Shown here one piece after another: positions 49,705-58,566 of a DNA stretch of 64,000 nt; position 1 is the stretch's first letter, and each line of letters opens with the position of its first letter. The notes beneath the pieces are model-generated. The model did no database searches and was not told the DNA's origin. It was given only the letters and a program-made list of their open reading frames with translations. Made by a program: the position numbers and the translations under genes. Source of the stretch: an uncultured Propionibacteriaceae bacterium (GTDB lineage Bacteria > Actinomycetota > Actinomycetes > Propionibacteriales > Propionibacteriaceae); NCBI GenBank assembly GCA_937965785.1, contig CALCKT010000057.1, forward strand, positions 1-64,000, read 5' to 3'.

Positions 49705-51303
49705 TCAGGCCAGGGCGATGAGATCGGCGTAGTCGTCGCTCCACAGGTCCTCGACCCCATCGGGCAGGACCAGCACCCGGTCCGGTTCCAGGGCCTCAAC
49801 GGCCCCGGGATCGTGGGTGACGAGCACGACAGCCCCCGAGTAGGAACGCAGGGCGGACAGCACCTCCGCGCGGGAAGCCGGATCGAGGTTGTTCGTCGGC
49901 TCGTCGAGCAGCAGCACGTTGGCGGCCGAGACGACCAGCATGGCCAACGCCAGGCGGGTTTTCTCCCCACCCGAGAGCACCTTCGCGGGTTTGTCCACGT
50001 CATCCCCGGTGAACAGGAAGGAACCGAGCACCTTGCGAACCTCCACATCGCCCAGGTCGGGGGACGCGGAGACCATGTTCTCCAGCACCGATCTGCTGAC
50101 ATCGAGGGTCTCGTGTTCCTGTGCGTAGTAGCCGAGTCGTGCCCCGTGGCCCAGGATCCGCTGCCCCACATCGGGTTCCTCCAGCCCGGCGAGAAGCCGC
50201 AGCATCGTGGTTTTCCCGGCACCGTTCAGTCCGAGGATGACCACCTTGGATCCCTTGTCGATGGCGAGGTCGACGGCGGTGAACACCTCCAGCGAGCCGT
50301 AGGCCTTCGAGAGGTCGCGGGCCATCAGCGGGGTTTTCCCGCAAGGCGCTGGCTCGGGGAACCGGATCCGGGCCACCTTGTCGTGTTCCCGTTCCCCCTC
50401 GATGCCGGACAGCAGCTTCTCCGCGCGCCTGGCCATGTTCTGGGCGGCGACGGCCTTCGTGGCCTTGGCGCGCATCCGGTCGGCCTGGGCCATCAGCTGC
50501 GACGCCTTGCGTTCCGCGTTCAGGCGTTCCCGTTTGCGGCGTTTCTCGTCGGTCTCCCGCTGCTGCAGGTAGCGTTTCCAGTCCATCGCGTAGAGATCCA
50601 GTTCGGCGCGGTTGGCGTCCAGGTGGAACACCTTGTTCACCACCGCCTCGAGCAGACCGACGTCGTGGCTGATCACCACCAGACCACCCCCGAAACCCTG
50701 CAGATAGCCCCGCAGCCATGTGATGGAGTCCGCGTCGAGATGGTTGGTGGGTTCATCCAGCAGGAGGGTGTCGGCGTCGGAGAACAGGATCCGAGCCAGT
50801 TCGATCCGGCGTCGCTGACCACCCGAGAGGGTGTAAAGAGGCTGCCCGAGGACACGGTCCGGCAACCCGAGGTTGGCGGCAATCCGAGCCGCCTCGGCCT
50901 CGGCGGCGTATCCTCCCGCCGACAGCAACGCGTTCTCGGCACGGGCGTAGGCCGCCATGGCCTTCTCCCGTTCGGTTCCCCGCGAGGAGCTCATCTCCTG
51001 CTCGGCCCGCCTGAGACGCGCCATCACCTGATCCAGTCCGCGGGCCCCCAGGATCCGGTCGCGCGCGAGCTGCTCCGGCTCCCCCGAACGGGGATCCTGC
51101 GGCAGGTAGCCGAACCGCCCGGACCGGGTGACGGTGCCGGATGCGGGCAGTCCCTCCCCCGCGAGTATACGGGTCAGGGTCGTTTTCCCGGCGCCGTTGC
51201 GACCAACCAGCCCGATGCGATCCCCCGCAGCGACCTGGAAACTGACCGGGGACAACAGGAGCCGCGCCCCGGCGCGTACCTCCACATCCTTGACCTGCAG
51301 CAC
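49705..51303 (-). CDS. ABC-F family ATPase
   Basis: The 532-residue soluble protein has two ABC cassettes (GRNGAGKTT and GLNGAGKTT), signatures LSGGQRRRIELARIL and LSGGEKTRLALAML, and a charged interdomain linker (about 235-300, rich in Lys/Arg). It lacks membrane segments, as expected for ABC-F translation factors that act at the ribosomal E site or protect against antibiotics. The GTG at 51303 is preceded 8 nt upstream by TAAACT, so the message is probably leaderless. Housekeeping and resistance types cannot be separated by eye. Confidence 0.9.
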   Translation of the reverse strand: MLQVKDVEVRAGARLLLSPVSFQVAAGDRIGLVGRNGAGKTTLTRILAGEGLPASGTVTRSGRFGYLPQDPRSGEPEQLARDRILGARGLDQVMARLRRAEQEMSSSRGTEREKAMAAYARAENALLSAGGYAAEAEAARIAANLGLPDRVLGQPLYTLSGGQRRRIELARILFSDADTLLLDEPTNHLDADSITWLRGYLQGFGGGLVVISHDVGLLEAVVNKVFHLDANRAELDLYAMDWKRYLQQRETDEKRRKRERLNAERKASQLMAQADRMRAKATKAVAAQNMARRAEKLLSGIEGEREHDKVARIRFPEPAPCGKTPLMARDLSKAYGSLEVFTAVDLAIDKGSKVVILGLNGAGKTTMLRLLAGLEEPDVGQRILGHGARLGYYAQEHETLDVSRSVLENMVSASPDLGDVEVRKVLGSFLFTGDDVDKPAKVLSGGEKTRLALAMLVVSAANVLLLDEPTNNLDPASRAEVLSALRSYSGAVVLVTHDPGAVEALEPDRVLVLPDGVEDLWSDDYADLIALA

Positions 51304-51311
51304 GTCGGCGA

Positions 51312-51317
51312 AGTTTA
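51312..51317 (-). promoter_or_regulatory. -10 element of ABC-F gene, leaderless
   Basis: TAAACT on the minus strand is followed by 8 nt and GTG (51303). Codons further upstream in frame offer no start with a binding site. Confidence 0.45.
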
Positions 51318-51440
51318 CCCACCGGGGCGCGTTACGGCGGCTTCCACCACCCACCCGGTATCCCACTGACCCCCGGGGTCTGGCACCATGAACAAGTGGC
51401 AACCGCGAGTCGCCACCCCAGCTGAGTCAGGAGTTAGAAC

Positions 51441-52634
51441 ATGGGTTTCATCAAGGCCTTCACGGGCGCCCTCGGCGGCGTCTTCGCCGATCAGTGGCTG
51501 GATTTCCTCACGGTCCCCCGCGGCATCAGCCCGACGGCAGCGTTCTTCCCGGCCGCCCACGAGGGCAGGAACGCGGGGCGCGGTTCCAACACCAAGGGCT
51601 CGGAGAACATCATCAGCAACGGCTCGAAGATCGTGGTTCCCGACGGTTACGGCCTCGTCTCCTTCCAGGACGGGCGGATCACCGGCTTCGTGGCGGAACC
51701 CGGCGGGTTCGAGTTCCGCGGCCAGGATCCCTCCTCCCAGTCGGTTTTCGCCGGCGACGGGGTGTTCGGCCAGGTGATCCGGAACACCTGGGAACGCATC
51801 AAGTTCGGCGGGCGGCCGAACGCCATGCAGCAGGTCTTCTTCGTCAACCTCAAGGAGCTCCCGGACAACCGCTTCGGCACCCAGTCCGAGATCTACTGGG
51901 ACGACGCCTACCTGGGTGCGCAGGTGGGCGCTATCACCCGCGGCTCCTACACCCTCCGCATCGTTGATCCCCTTCTGTTCATCTCCACCGTCATCTCGGG
52001 CGCCGTGATCGCGAACAACCAGGTCTTCGACTTCACGGACATCGACAATCCCGTCAGCGAACAACTCTTCACCGAGGTGGTGTCCAGTCTGGGTTCCGCC
52101 TTCTCGAAGTACACAAACGACCCCGAGCGGGGAAACCGCATCACCCGGCTGCAACAGGATTCCATCGGGTTCGCGAAATCCCTCAGCGCTGCCGTCGAGG
52201 AGAACTACCAGTGGCGTTCCGGGCGCGGCCTTCTCATCGAACGAGTCGCACTGGCGGCCATCGAGTACGACGCCGACACCCGAGCGCTGCTTTCCGACGT
52301 GAAGAAAGCGGACGCGCTGCGTGGGGACCGTGGCGCCTCCTTCATGCAGCAGTCCGTGGCCCGGGGAATCCAGTCCGCGGGGGAGAACGGGGGCGGTCAG
52401 GGTCTGGTCGGCATGGGCATCGGTGTTCCCATGATGGGCGGAATGATGGGCGGCTTCCAGCAGCCGACGCAGCAGCCCGCACCGGCACAACCCGCGCAGC
52501 CCGAACAGCCCGCGCAGGCGGCCCCCCAGGAGGATCCCGTCGCGAAGCTGAAACAGATGAAGGAGCTGCTCGACGCCGGGGTGGTCTCCCAGGAGGAGTT
52601 CGACACGCTGAAGAAGCGGCTGCTCGGGCTGTAA
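51441..52634 (+). CDS. SPFH-domain protein with C-terminal SHOCT (YdjI-like)
   Basis: The 397-residue protein has a YdjI/virion-core-like SPFH region (about 30-290), a Gly/Met-rich then Gln/Pro/Ala-rich linker, and a C-terminal SHOCT helix pair (KLKQMKELLDAGVVSQEEFD). There is no signal peptide or membrane helix; YdjI of Bacillus is brought to the membrane by partners and recruits PspA. AGGAG precedes the ATG. It is the first gene of a three-gene set and divergent from the ABC-F gene. No pspA gene is present in the window. Confidence 0.85.
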   Translation: MGFIKAFTGALGGVFADQWLDFLTVPRGISPTAAFFPAAHEGRNAGRGSNTKGSENIISNGSKIVVPDGYGLVSFQDGRITGFVAEPGGFEFRGQDPSSQSVFAGDGVFGQVIRNTWERIKFGGRPNAMQQVFFVNLKELPDNRFGTQSEIYWDDAYLGAQVGAITRGSYTLRIVDPLLFISTVISGAVIANNQVFDFTDIDNPVSEQLFTEVVSSLGSAFSKYTNDPERGNRITRLQQDSIGFAKSLSAAVEENYQWRSGRGLLIERVALAAIEYDADTRALLSDVKKADALRGDRGASFMQQSVARGIQSAGENGGGQGLVGMGIGVPMMGGMMGGFQQPTQQPAPAQPAQPEQPAQAAPQEDPVAKLKQMKELLDAGVVSQEEFDTLKKRLLGL

Positions 52635-52648
52635 GAGGACACGAAACC

Positions 52649-54112
52649 ATGACAGCCTCCGGAAGTGGCGGCCAGGGCTGGGGGCAGCAACCCTGGCCGC
52701 CCGGGTATCCCCAGCAACAACCACACGGCTACCCTCCCCCACAGCAGGCCACCGGGTATCCCCAGGCCCAGCAGCCCTGGCCCGGATATCCCCCGCAACC
52801 GGGAGTTTTCCCGCCCCAACAGGAGTCCCGTCCCCTGAGCGAGAATCCGTACGCCAATCCGGGGCACGTCGCGGGGCCACCCCCTGTTCCCGCCGCCCCG
52901 GGCAACCCCTGGACACCAGCGCCTCCACAGCAGGACATCCAGGAGCCGGCTCCCGTCCCCCAGGTGATCGAGCTTCCCGACGGCGGCCGCACCGGCGTGA
53001 TGATCAAGTGCGCCAGTTGCGGGGGCACTGACATCCGTTACGTCGTCGAGGCCCGCTCCTTGGTCTGCGCGAACTGCCGGTCCCGTTACAACGAACCGCG
53101 TCTGGAGGACCAGGTTGACCTGACCGGGGGGATACGGGACCTGGAGGGCACCGTGGTGACCCATTCCTCGCAGGACCTGGTCGGGCAGAGCATGGTGACA
53201 CTGAAGTGCGACGGCTGCGGCGCGGAGGTGGTCATCGACGTGCACGAGACCGTGCAGGTGCGCTGCCACTGGTGCCGAAGCTATCTCTCACCCAACGCCA
53301 GGATCGCGAATGGGGCGACCCCGGACGCGGTGGCCCCGTTCCTGGTTCTGCAGCACGACGCCGTGGAGATCATCCGCGAGTTCGTGGACCAGCGGAAGTT
53401 CTACGCCCATCCCAGGTTCAAGCAGGAGTTCGCCCCCGAGAACGTGGTAGGCGTCTACCTGCCCTATTTCGTGTTCGACGGGCAGGCGCATGGCGATCTG
53501 ACGGGCCGTGGCGAGGTGCAGACCGGATGCTGGACCGAGAAACACGGGGATTCCTGGGAAACCTACTACTCCGCCGATGCCTACAACGTTGCGCGCAGTT
53601 TTGACATGAGCATCGATGACCTGCTGCTGGAGTCCAACCAGGAACGCGGAAACATGGGCGATCCGTCGCAGACCAACAACATCATCAATGCGATCCTGCC
53701 GTTCAACGTGAAGGACGCCCTGCGTTACAGCCCGAACTATCTTCGCGGCTTCACGAGCGAACGCCGCGACGTGAACGTCACCGAGATGGATCACATCGTC
53801 CGGGACCGCCTGCTCAGCATCGCCCGCGCGAAGGGGGAGAACATGGTGGAGAGGTACGACCGGGGTGTCCGCTGGGACACCGAGCACGTGGACCTCCAGG
53901 GTTCACGCTGGGTGACGGTCTATCTGCCGGTGTGGCTGTACTCCTACTACCAGCCCGATCGCGGGCTGAAACATTTCGTGGCGGTCAACGGCCAGAACGG
54001 CAAGGTGATGGGATCGGTACCCATCAACCGGACGATGCTGTACCTGATGACCTTCCTGATTTTCGTCATCGGCACCGCAATCGGGCTGATGCTGTTCGTG
54101 GCAACCTTGTGA
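52649..54112 (+). CDS. Zinc-ribbon membrane protein (YdjG-like)
   Basis: The 487-residue protein begins with a Pro/Gln/Gly/Tyr-rich low-complexity stretch of about 110 residues. Two zinc ribbons follow: CASC ... CANC and CDGC ... CHWC. A folded domain with WETYYSADAYNVARSF and VWLYSYYQPDRG comes next, and a single membrane helix ends the protein (about 463-485). The layout matches TFIIB-type zinc-ribbon proteins partnered with YdjI. It lies 14 bp after the SPFH gene and overlaps the next ATG region by one base. Confidence 0.8.
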   Translation: MTASGSGGQGWGQQPWPPGYPQQQPHGYPPPQQATGYPQAQQPWPGYPPQPGVFPPQQESRPLSENPYANPGHVAGPPPVPAAPGNPWTPAPPQQDIQEPAPVPQVIELPDGGRTGVMIKCASCGGTDIRYVVEARSLVCANCRSRYNEPRLEDQVDLTGGIRDLEGTVVTHSSQDLVGQSMVTLKCDGCGAEVVIDVHETVQVRCHWCRSYLSPNARIANGATPDAVAPFLVLQHDAVEIIREFVDQRKFYAHPRFKQEFAPENVVGVYLPYFVFDGQAHGDLTGRGEVQTGCWTEKHGDSWETYYSADAYNVARSFDMSIDDLLLESNQERGNMGDPSQTNNIINAILPFNVKDALRYSPNYLRGFTSERRDVNVTEMDHIVRDRLLSIARAKGENMVERYDRGVRWDTEHVDLQGSRWVTVYLPVWLYSYYQPDRGLKHFVAVNGQNGKVMGSVPINRTMLYLMTFLIFVIGTAIGLMLFVATL

Positions 54113-54123
54113 TGGGAGCTGAC

Positions 54124-54405
54124 ATGTCCTTCTGGATGGTTCTGTTGGAGCGCTCGTCCTCGGGAAGTATCCGGTTTGCCCTGTTGGCGCTGGGGCCGAT
54201 CGCCGCCATCGCCTTCTACGGCTACATCATGTCGCGGTACCGAAATGCCGACAAGTCGTACCAGTTCGAGGAAACCACCCGCGTCGAACTCCAGGACGTC
54301 CAAGGGTCAGACACCTACCTCGAGTCCATCGGCCGCACGCAGGAAAAGCACGTGGAGGGCCACGAGTACTCCAAAGAACCGAGAAACCGGCTGCGGACGT
54401 GGTAG
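54124..54405 (+). CDS. Small single-TM protein in the SPFH/zinc-ribbon set
   Basis: The 93-residue protein has one membrane helix (about 18-38, FALLALGPIAAIAFYGYIM) and a charged cytosolic tail. ATG at 54124 is chosen because GGGAG lies 5-6 nt upstream; an ATG at 54112 would overlap the previous stop. It is probably a membrane anchor or partner of the two upstream products. No known family is recognised. Confidence 0.7.
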   Translation: MSFWMVLLERSSSGSIRFALLALGPIAAIAFYGYIMSRYRNADKSYQFEETTRVELQDVQGSDTYLESIGRTQEKHVEGHEYSKEPRNRLRTW

Positions 54406-54445
54406 GGAGTCCGGGCGCCGCCCGCAAAGCGGCCCCGGGGATCCG

Positions 54446-55267
54446 TCAGCTGCCCGCCAGGAAATTGAGGATCGCCGCGTTCCACTGATCCGCGTGGGAA
54501 ACGTTGATCCCGTGAGGCCCGCCCTCGATCACGACCAGCTGCGCCTGCTGCGCGTACTCGGGCATGCGGGCGCTGGACTTTGCCAGCGGGACGTTCTGGT
54601 CCCCGTCGCCGTGGATCACCAGCAGCGGGACGTCGATGCGACGACAGTCCTCGCGCAGGTCCTCGGTCCAGGAGAGAATGGTTGCAACCGCGGCGTGCGG
54701 GGCCGACTGCTGGGCGATCTCAACCGCCTGCCTCCGGACCTCCTCGGGAACGGTGAGCCCCTGGTCGTTGCTGTAGAACCAACCGCAGAACTGGTCGACG
54801 AAACCGGCGTGGTCGGCGGCGCAGGCATCCGCCAGCTCCTGGAATCCCTCGCGGGGCATGGCACCGTCAGGATTGTCCTTCGTGATGCACAGGGCCGGGC
54901 AGATGGACCCGGACAGGATCGCCGCACCGACACGCCCCGATCCGCGCGTCGCCAGGTAACGGGCCACCTCACCACCGCCCATGGAGAACCCGAGCAGCAC
55001 CACGTCGTGCAGGTCGAGGCCGGTCAGCAGGGCGTCCAGGTCGGCTGCCAAGGTGTCGTAGTCGTAGCCGCCACGGGGTTTCCCGGACTGCCCGAACCCA
55101 CGCCGGTCGTAGGTGATCACCCGGTATCCGGCGGCGGCGAGCACCTTGGCGTTGTCGGCGAACGCGGCCCCGGACAGCGGCCAGCCGTGGATCATCACAA
55201 TGGGTCGCCCGGATCCGATGTCGGTGTAGTTCAGGTTCACCTGGTCCGGGGTGGTCAGCTTCGGCAT
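54446..55267 (-). CDS. Alpha/beta hydrolase (non-haem chloroperoxidase-like)
   Basis: The 273-residue hydrolase has an oxyanion segment IHGWPLSG, nucleophile elbow GFSMGG, Asp in HGDGDQNVP and His in GGPHGINVSH. This is typical of the cofactor-free haloperoxidase/esterase group; the physiological reaction is unknown and may be esterase activity. GGAGGG precedes the ATG. It follows sufT by 91 bp on the same strand and converges with the small TM gene. Confidence 0.9.
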   Translation of the reverse strand: MPKLTTPDQVNLNYTDIGSGRPIVMIHGWPLSGAAFADNAKVLAAAGYRVITYDRRGFGQSGKPRGGYDYDTLAADLDALLTGLDLHDVVLLGFSMGGGEVARYLATRGSGRVGAAILSGSICPALCITKDNPDGAMPREGFQELADACAADHAGFVDQFCGWFYSNDQGLTVPEEVRRQAVEIAQQSAPHAAVATILSWTEDLREDCRRIDVPLLVIHGDGDQNVPLAKSSARMPEYAQQAQLVVIEGGPHGINVSHADQWNAAILNFLAGS

Positions 55268-55358
55268 CTTCGCCCTCCAATCATCGGTTCTCCCCGAGAC
55301 TACTCGACAACCCCCCGGATTGATGCCGACCCCGGTTTCAGCCCGGACGCGCCGGACC

Positions 55359-55739
55359 TCAGAGGTTGTAGCCGATGGCCCGCAGCTGTTCGCGGCCATC
55401 TTCGGTGATCATCTCCAGGGTCCACGGAGGCAGCCACACCCAGTTGATGGTCACCGAGTTCGCGAGGCCGTCGAGCGCGTACTTCGTGTCGTACTCGATG
55501 CGGTCGGTCAGCGGGCAGGTGGGCGAGGTGAGGGTCATGTCGAGGGTGACGTTGGCCTCCTCGTCCACCGTGACCCCGTAGAGCAGGCCGAGGTCGACGA
55601 CGTTGACCATCAGCTCGGGGTCGACGACGTCCTTCATCGCCTCCTCGATCTCCTCCTCGGTGGGGATCGGCCTGGTCGAGTCGTCGTCGGGCAGTTCGTC
55701 CTTGACCAGATCCGAGGGACGCGGGTCGGGGGTGTACAT
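55359..55739 (-). CDS. sufT: SufT-like (DUF59/MIP18) iron-sulfur assembly protein
   Basis: The 126-residue protein has the DUF59 fold with DVVDPELMVNVVDLGLLYGV and the Cys-containing LTSPTCPLTD motif. It assists maturation of Fe-S proteins. The start overlaps the sufU stop by one base. It is the last gene of the suf operon. Confidence 0.92.
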   Translation of the reverse strand: MYTPDPRPSDLVKDELPDDDSTRPIPTEEEIEEAMKDVVDPELMVNVVDLGLLYGVTVDEEANVTLDMTLTSPTCPLTDRIEYDTKYALDGLANSVTINWVWLPPWTLEMITEDGREQLRAIGYNL

Positions 55740-56182
55740 CAGTTCTCCTTCGCTGAGGCCTGGCTGACGGCATCCCGGAGGGCCGCCCAGGCGAGCAGGG
55801 CGCACTTGACGCGCGCGGGGAACTTCGAGACGCCGGCGAAAGCGATGGCGTCCTCGAAGCGGTCCTCGTCGGGGGTGATCTCCCCCTTGGAGTGCATCAT
55901 CTCCAGGAAGTCGTCGTAAAGACCGGAGAAATGGTCGATGTCCTGGTCGATCACCAGGTCTCCCAGGATGGATGTGGATGCCTGCGAGATGGAGCATCCC
56001 TCACCGTCGTAGGACATGTCGGCGATCGTGTCGCCGTCCAGGTGGACGCGCAGGGTCAGCTCGTCGCCGCAGGACGGGTTGACGTGATGCACCTCGGCCT
56101 CGTATGGCTCCCGCAGTCCGCTGTGGTGCTTCTCGCGGTAGTGGTCGAGGATGATCGTCTGATAGAGCTCGTCGAGGTTCAT
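55739..56182 (-). CDS. sufU: SufU-type iron-sulfur/sulfur relay protein
   Basis: The 147-residue SufU has the three conserved cysteines in NPSCGDEL, GEGCSISQAS and RVKCALLAW plus the family Asp, binding zinc. In Gram-positives it accepts sulfur from SufS. It overlaps sufS by four bases (56179-56182, ATGA) and sufT by one. Confidence 0.95.
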   Translation of the reverse strand: MNLDELYQTIILDHYREKHHSGLREPYEAEVHHVNPSCGDELTLRVHLDGDTIADMSYDGEGCSISQASTSILGDLVIDQDIDHFSGLYDDFLEMMHSKGEITPDEDRFEDAIAFAGVSKFPARVKCALLAWAALRDAVSQASAKEN

Positions 56183-57414
56183 CGTGCTCCAAAGTAGTCG
56201 CGGGTGAACACCAGCGCATCCGCCAATGCGTCGATCTCCTCCCGGGTCGTGTAGAGGTGGGCCGATGCCCGGGTGGAGCTCTGGTGACCGAGTCTCCTGT
56301 GCAACGGCCTGGCGCAGTGGTGCCCACCCCGGATGGCGATACCACGGGAGTCCAGCACCTGCATGACGTCGTGCGGGTGGATGCCCTTCAGGTTGAACGA
56401 ACACGCCGATCCCCGTTCGGCGGCCTCCGCCGGTCCCAGCAGCACCAGCCCATCGATGCTGGTCAGCTTGGCGAGCATGTACTCGGTCAGCTCGTGTTCG
56501 TGGGCGGCAATGGCGTCCATTCCGATCCCCTGCAGGTACTTGATGGCTGCGGCGAGCCCTGCGGCCTGGGCGATCGGCGGGGTGCCCGCCTCGAAACGCT
56601 GGGGCGGATCCGCGTAGGTGGAGTGGGTCATCTCGACCACCTCGATCATCTCCCCACCACCGAGGAAGGGGGGCAGGGAAGCCAGGAGCTCCCCCCTGCC
56701 CCACAGCACCCCGATACCGGTCGGGCCGCACATCTTGTGACCCGTGAAGGCCACCAGGTCGGCTCCGAGGGCCGCGACGTCGACGCTCTGGTGAGGCACC
56801 GACTGGGAGGCGTCGACCACCATCACCGCGCCTACCGCGTGGGCCTTGGCGGCGATCCCGGCCACCGGGTTGCGGGTGCCCAGCACATTGCTCACGTGGG
56901 CGATGGAAACCACCCTGGTGCGTTCGTTGATCAACCCGTCACGTTCGGCCGCCTCGAGGTCGAGCCGCCCCTCGTCCGTGACGTCGAACCAGCGGAGCAC
57001 CGCCCCGGTGCGCTCACACACCAGCTGCCAGGGAACGATGTTCGAGTGGTGCTCCATCACGGAGATCACCACCTCGTCACCCGGAATCAGCCGGGCCGCC
57101 AGGGTGTTGGCCACCAGATTGAGCGCCTCGGATGCATTTCTGGTGAAGACCACTTCCTCAGGGGCGGCGGCGCCGATGAAGGACGCGACCAAGCCCCGCG
57201 CCCCCTCGTAGGCCTCGGTGGCCTCGGCGCCGAGCACGTGCATCGCGCGCGCCACGTTGGCGTTGTGCTGCAGGTAGTGCTCGGCTATCGCGTCAACGAC
57301 CACCCGGGGTTTCTGGGAGGTGTTGGCCGAGTCCAGGTAGACCAGTGGATACTGCCCCATCCTGCGCTTCAGGATGGGGAAATCCTGCCGGATCGTATCG
57401 ACGTCAAAGCTCAC
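56179..57414 (-). CDS. sufS: Cysteine desulfurase SufS
   Basis: The 411-residue PLP enzyme mobilises sulfur from cysteine. PLP lysine lies in FTGHKMCGPTGIGVLWG, active-site Cys in the RGGHHCARPLH segment. GTG at 57414 is the preferred start: GGAGAGG lies upstream and the resulting N-terminus (SFDVDTIRQDFP) matches the family. It follows sufC by 55 bp. Confidence 0.95.
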   Translation of the reverse strand: MSFDVDTIRQDFPILKRRMGQYPLVYLDSANTSQKPRVVVDAIAEHYLQHNANVARAMHVLGAEATEAYEGARGLVASFIGAAAPEEVVFTRNASEALNLVANTLAARLIPGDEVVISVMEHHSNIVPWQLVCERTGAVLRWFDVTDEGRLDLEAAERDGLINERTRVVSIAHVSNVLGTRNPVAGIAAKAHAVGAVMVVDASQSVPHQSVDVAALGADLVAFTGHKMCGPTGIGVLWGRGELLASLPPFLGGGEMIEVVEMTHSTYADPPQRFEAGTPPIAQAAGLAAAIKYLQGIGMDAIAAHEHELTEYMLAKLTSIDGLVLLGPAEAAERGSACSFNLKGIHPHDVMQVLDSRGIAIRGGHHCARPLHRRLGHQSSTRASAHLYTTREEIDALADALVFTRDYFGAR

Positions 57415-57469
57415 TTCGGTCCTCTCCTCCTCAACCACCGTCTCCCCCGCTCCCGGGGTCGGGGCACCG

Positions 57470-58231
57470 TCAGGCCCTGGCCGCCTTGATATAGGCCTCG
57501 TAGCCCTTGGCCTCGAGGTTGTCGGCCAGCTCACGCCCGCCCTGGTCGACGATGCGGCCGTCGACGAAGACGTGAACGAAGGTGGGGTCGATGTAACGCA
57601 GGATGCGGGTGTAGTGGGTGATGAGCATCACGGCCCGGTCCCCCTGGGCGGAGTAGCGGTTCACGCCATCGGCGACGATGCGCAGGGCGTCGATGTCGAG
57701 ACCGGAGTCGGTTTCGTCGAGGATGGCGGCCTTGGGATTGAGCAGCTCCAGCTGGGCGATCTCGTGGCGTTTCTTCTCGCCACCGGAGAAACCCTCGTTG
57801 ACGGAACGGGCCGAGAAGGAGCTGTCCAGGTTCATACGGTTCAGCACGTTCTCGACGTCCTTGACCCAGGTGCGGATCTTGGGGGCCTTGCCGTCGAGGG
57901 CGGTCTTGGCGGTGCGGAGGAAGTTCGCCACGGACACCCCCGGAACCTCGACCGGGTACTGCATCGCCAGGAACAGGCCCTGCCGGGCGCGTTCATCGAC
58001 GGTGAGGTCGGTCAGCTCCACTCCGTCGAGGGTCACGGATCCGGAGGTGATCTCGTACTTGGGGTGTCCCGCGATGGCGTAGGCGAGGGTGGACTTCCCG
58101 GAACCGTTGGGACCCATGATCGCGTGCACCTCACCGGAGTTCACGGTGAGGTCCACGCCCTTGAGGATCTGTTTGGGACCCTCCTCGGTCAGGACGTCGA
58201 CGTAGAGGTCGGAGATGACGAGATTGGACAT
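57470..58231 (-). CDS. sufC: SufC iron-sulfur assembly ATPase
   Basis: The 253-residue soluble ABC ATPase powers the SufBCD scaffold. Walker A GPNGSGKST, signature FSGGEKKRHEI and Walker B AILDETDSGLD are intact. It lies 5 bp after the Rieske gene. Confidence 0.96.
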   Translation of the reverse strand: MSNLVISDLYVDVLTEEGPKQILKGVDLTVNSGEVHAIMGPNGSGKSTLAYAIAGHPKYEITSGSVTLDGVELTDLTVDERARQGLFLAMQYPVEVPGVSVANFLRTAKTALDGKAPKIRTWVKDVENVLNRMNLDSSFSARSVNEGFSGGEKKRHEIAQLELLNPKAAILDETDSGLDIDALRIVADGVNRYSAQGDRAVMLITHYTRILRYIDPTFVHVFVDGRIVDQGGRELADNLEAKGYEAYIKAARA

Positions 58232-58236
58232 GGTTT

Positions 58237-58566
58237 TCAGGACTCCTGGAATTCGGTGATGGGGTGGTCGAGATCGACCAGCACCTGCTGGTCCTCGATC
58301 TGGACCGGGTAGACGTTGACGGGTTCCGTGGCGGGCAGGCAGAGGGCGCGGCCGCTTCGCAGGTCGAAACGGGAGCCGTGGAGGTAGCACTCTATCGAGC
58401 CCTCCTCGACATCCCCGTCGCTCAGGGGAACGTGCCCGTGACTGCAGAGATTGTGGATGGCGAAGTACTCGCCCTGATGGAGCACGATGGCGATCTCGTG
58501 TTCGTCGACGGCGAGCGGGATCTCGGGAATCAGCTCGTCGAGGGTGGCGACGGCGATGAAGCTCAC
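58237..58566 (-). CDS. Rieske-type ferredoxin in the suf operon
   Basis: The 109-residue single-domain Rieske [2Fe-2S] protein has ligands in CSHGH and CYLHG. Such small proteins resemble ferredoxin subunits of non-haem dioxygenases and are common between sufD and sufC in actinobacteria; an electron-donor role in cluster assembly is inferred. GTG start overlaps the sufD stop (58563-58566, GTGA). Confidence 0.93.
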   Translation of the reverse strand: MSFIAVATLDELIPEIPLAVDEHEIAIVLHQGEYFAIHNLCSHGHVPLSDGDVEEGSIECYLHGSRFDLRSGRALCLPATEPVNVYPVQIEDQQVLVDLDHPITEFQES

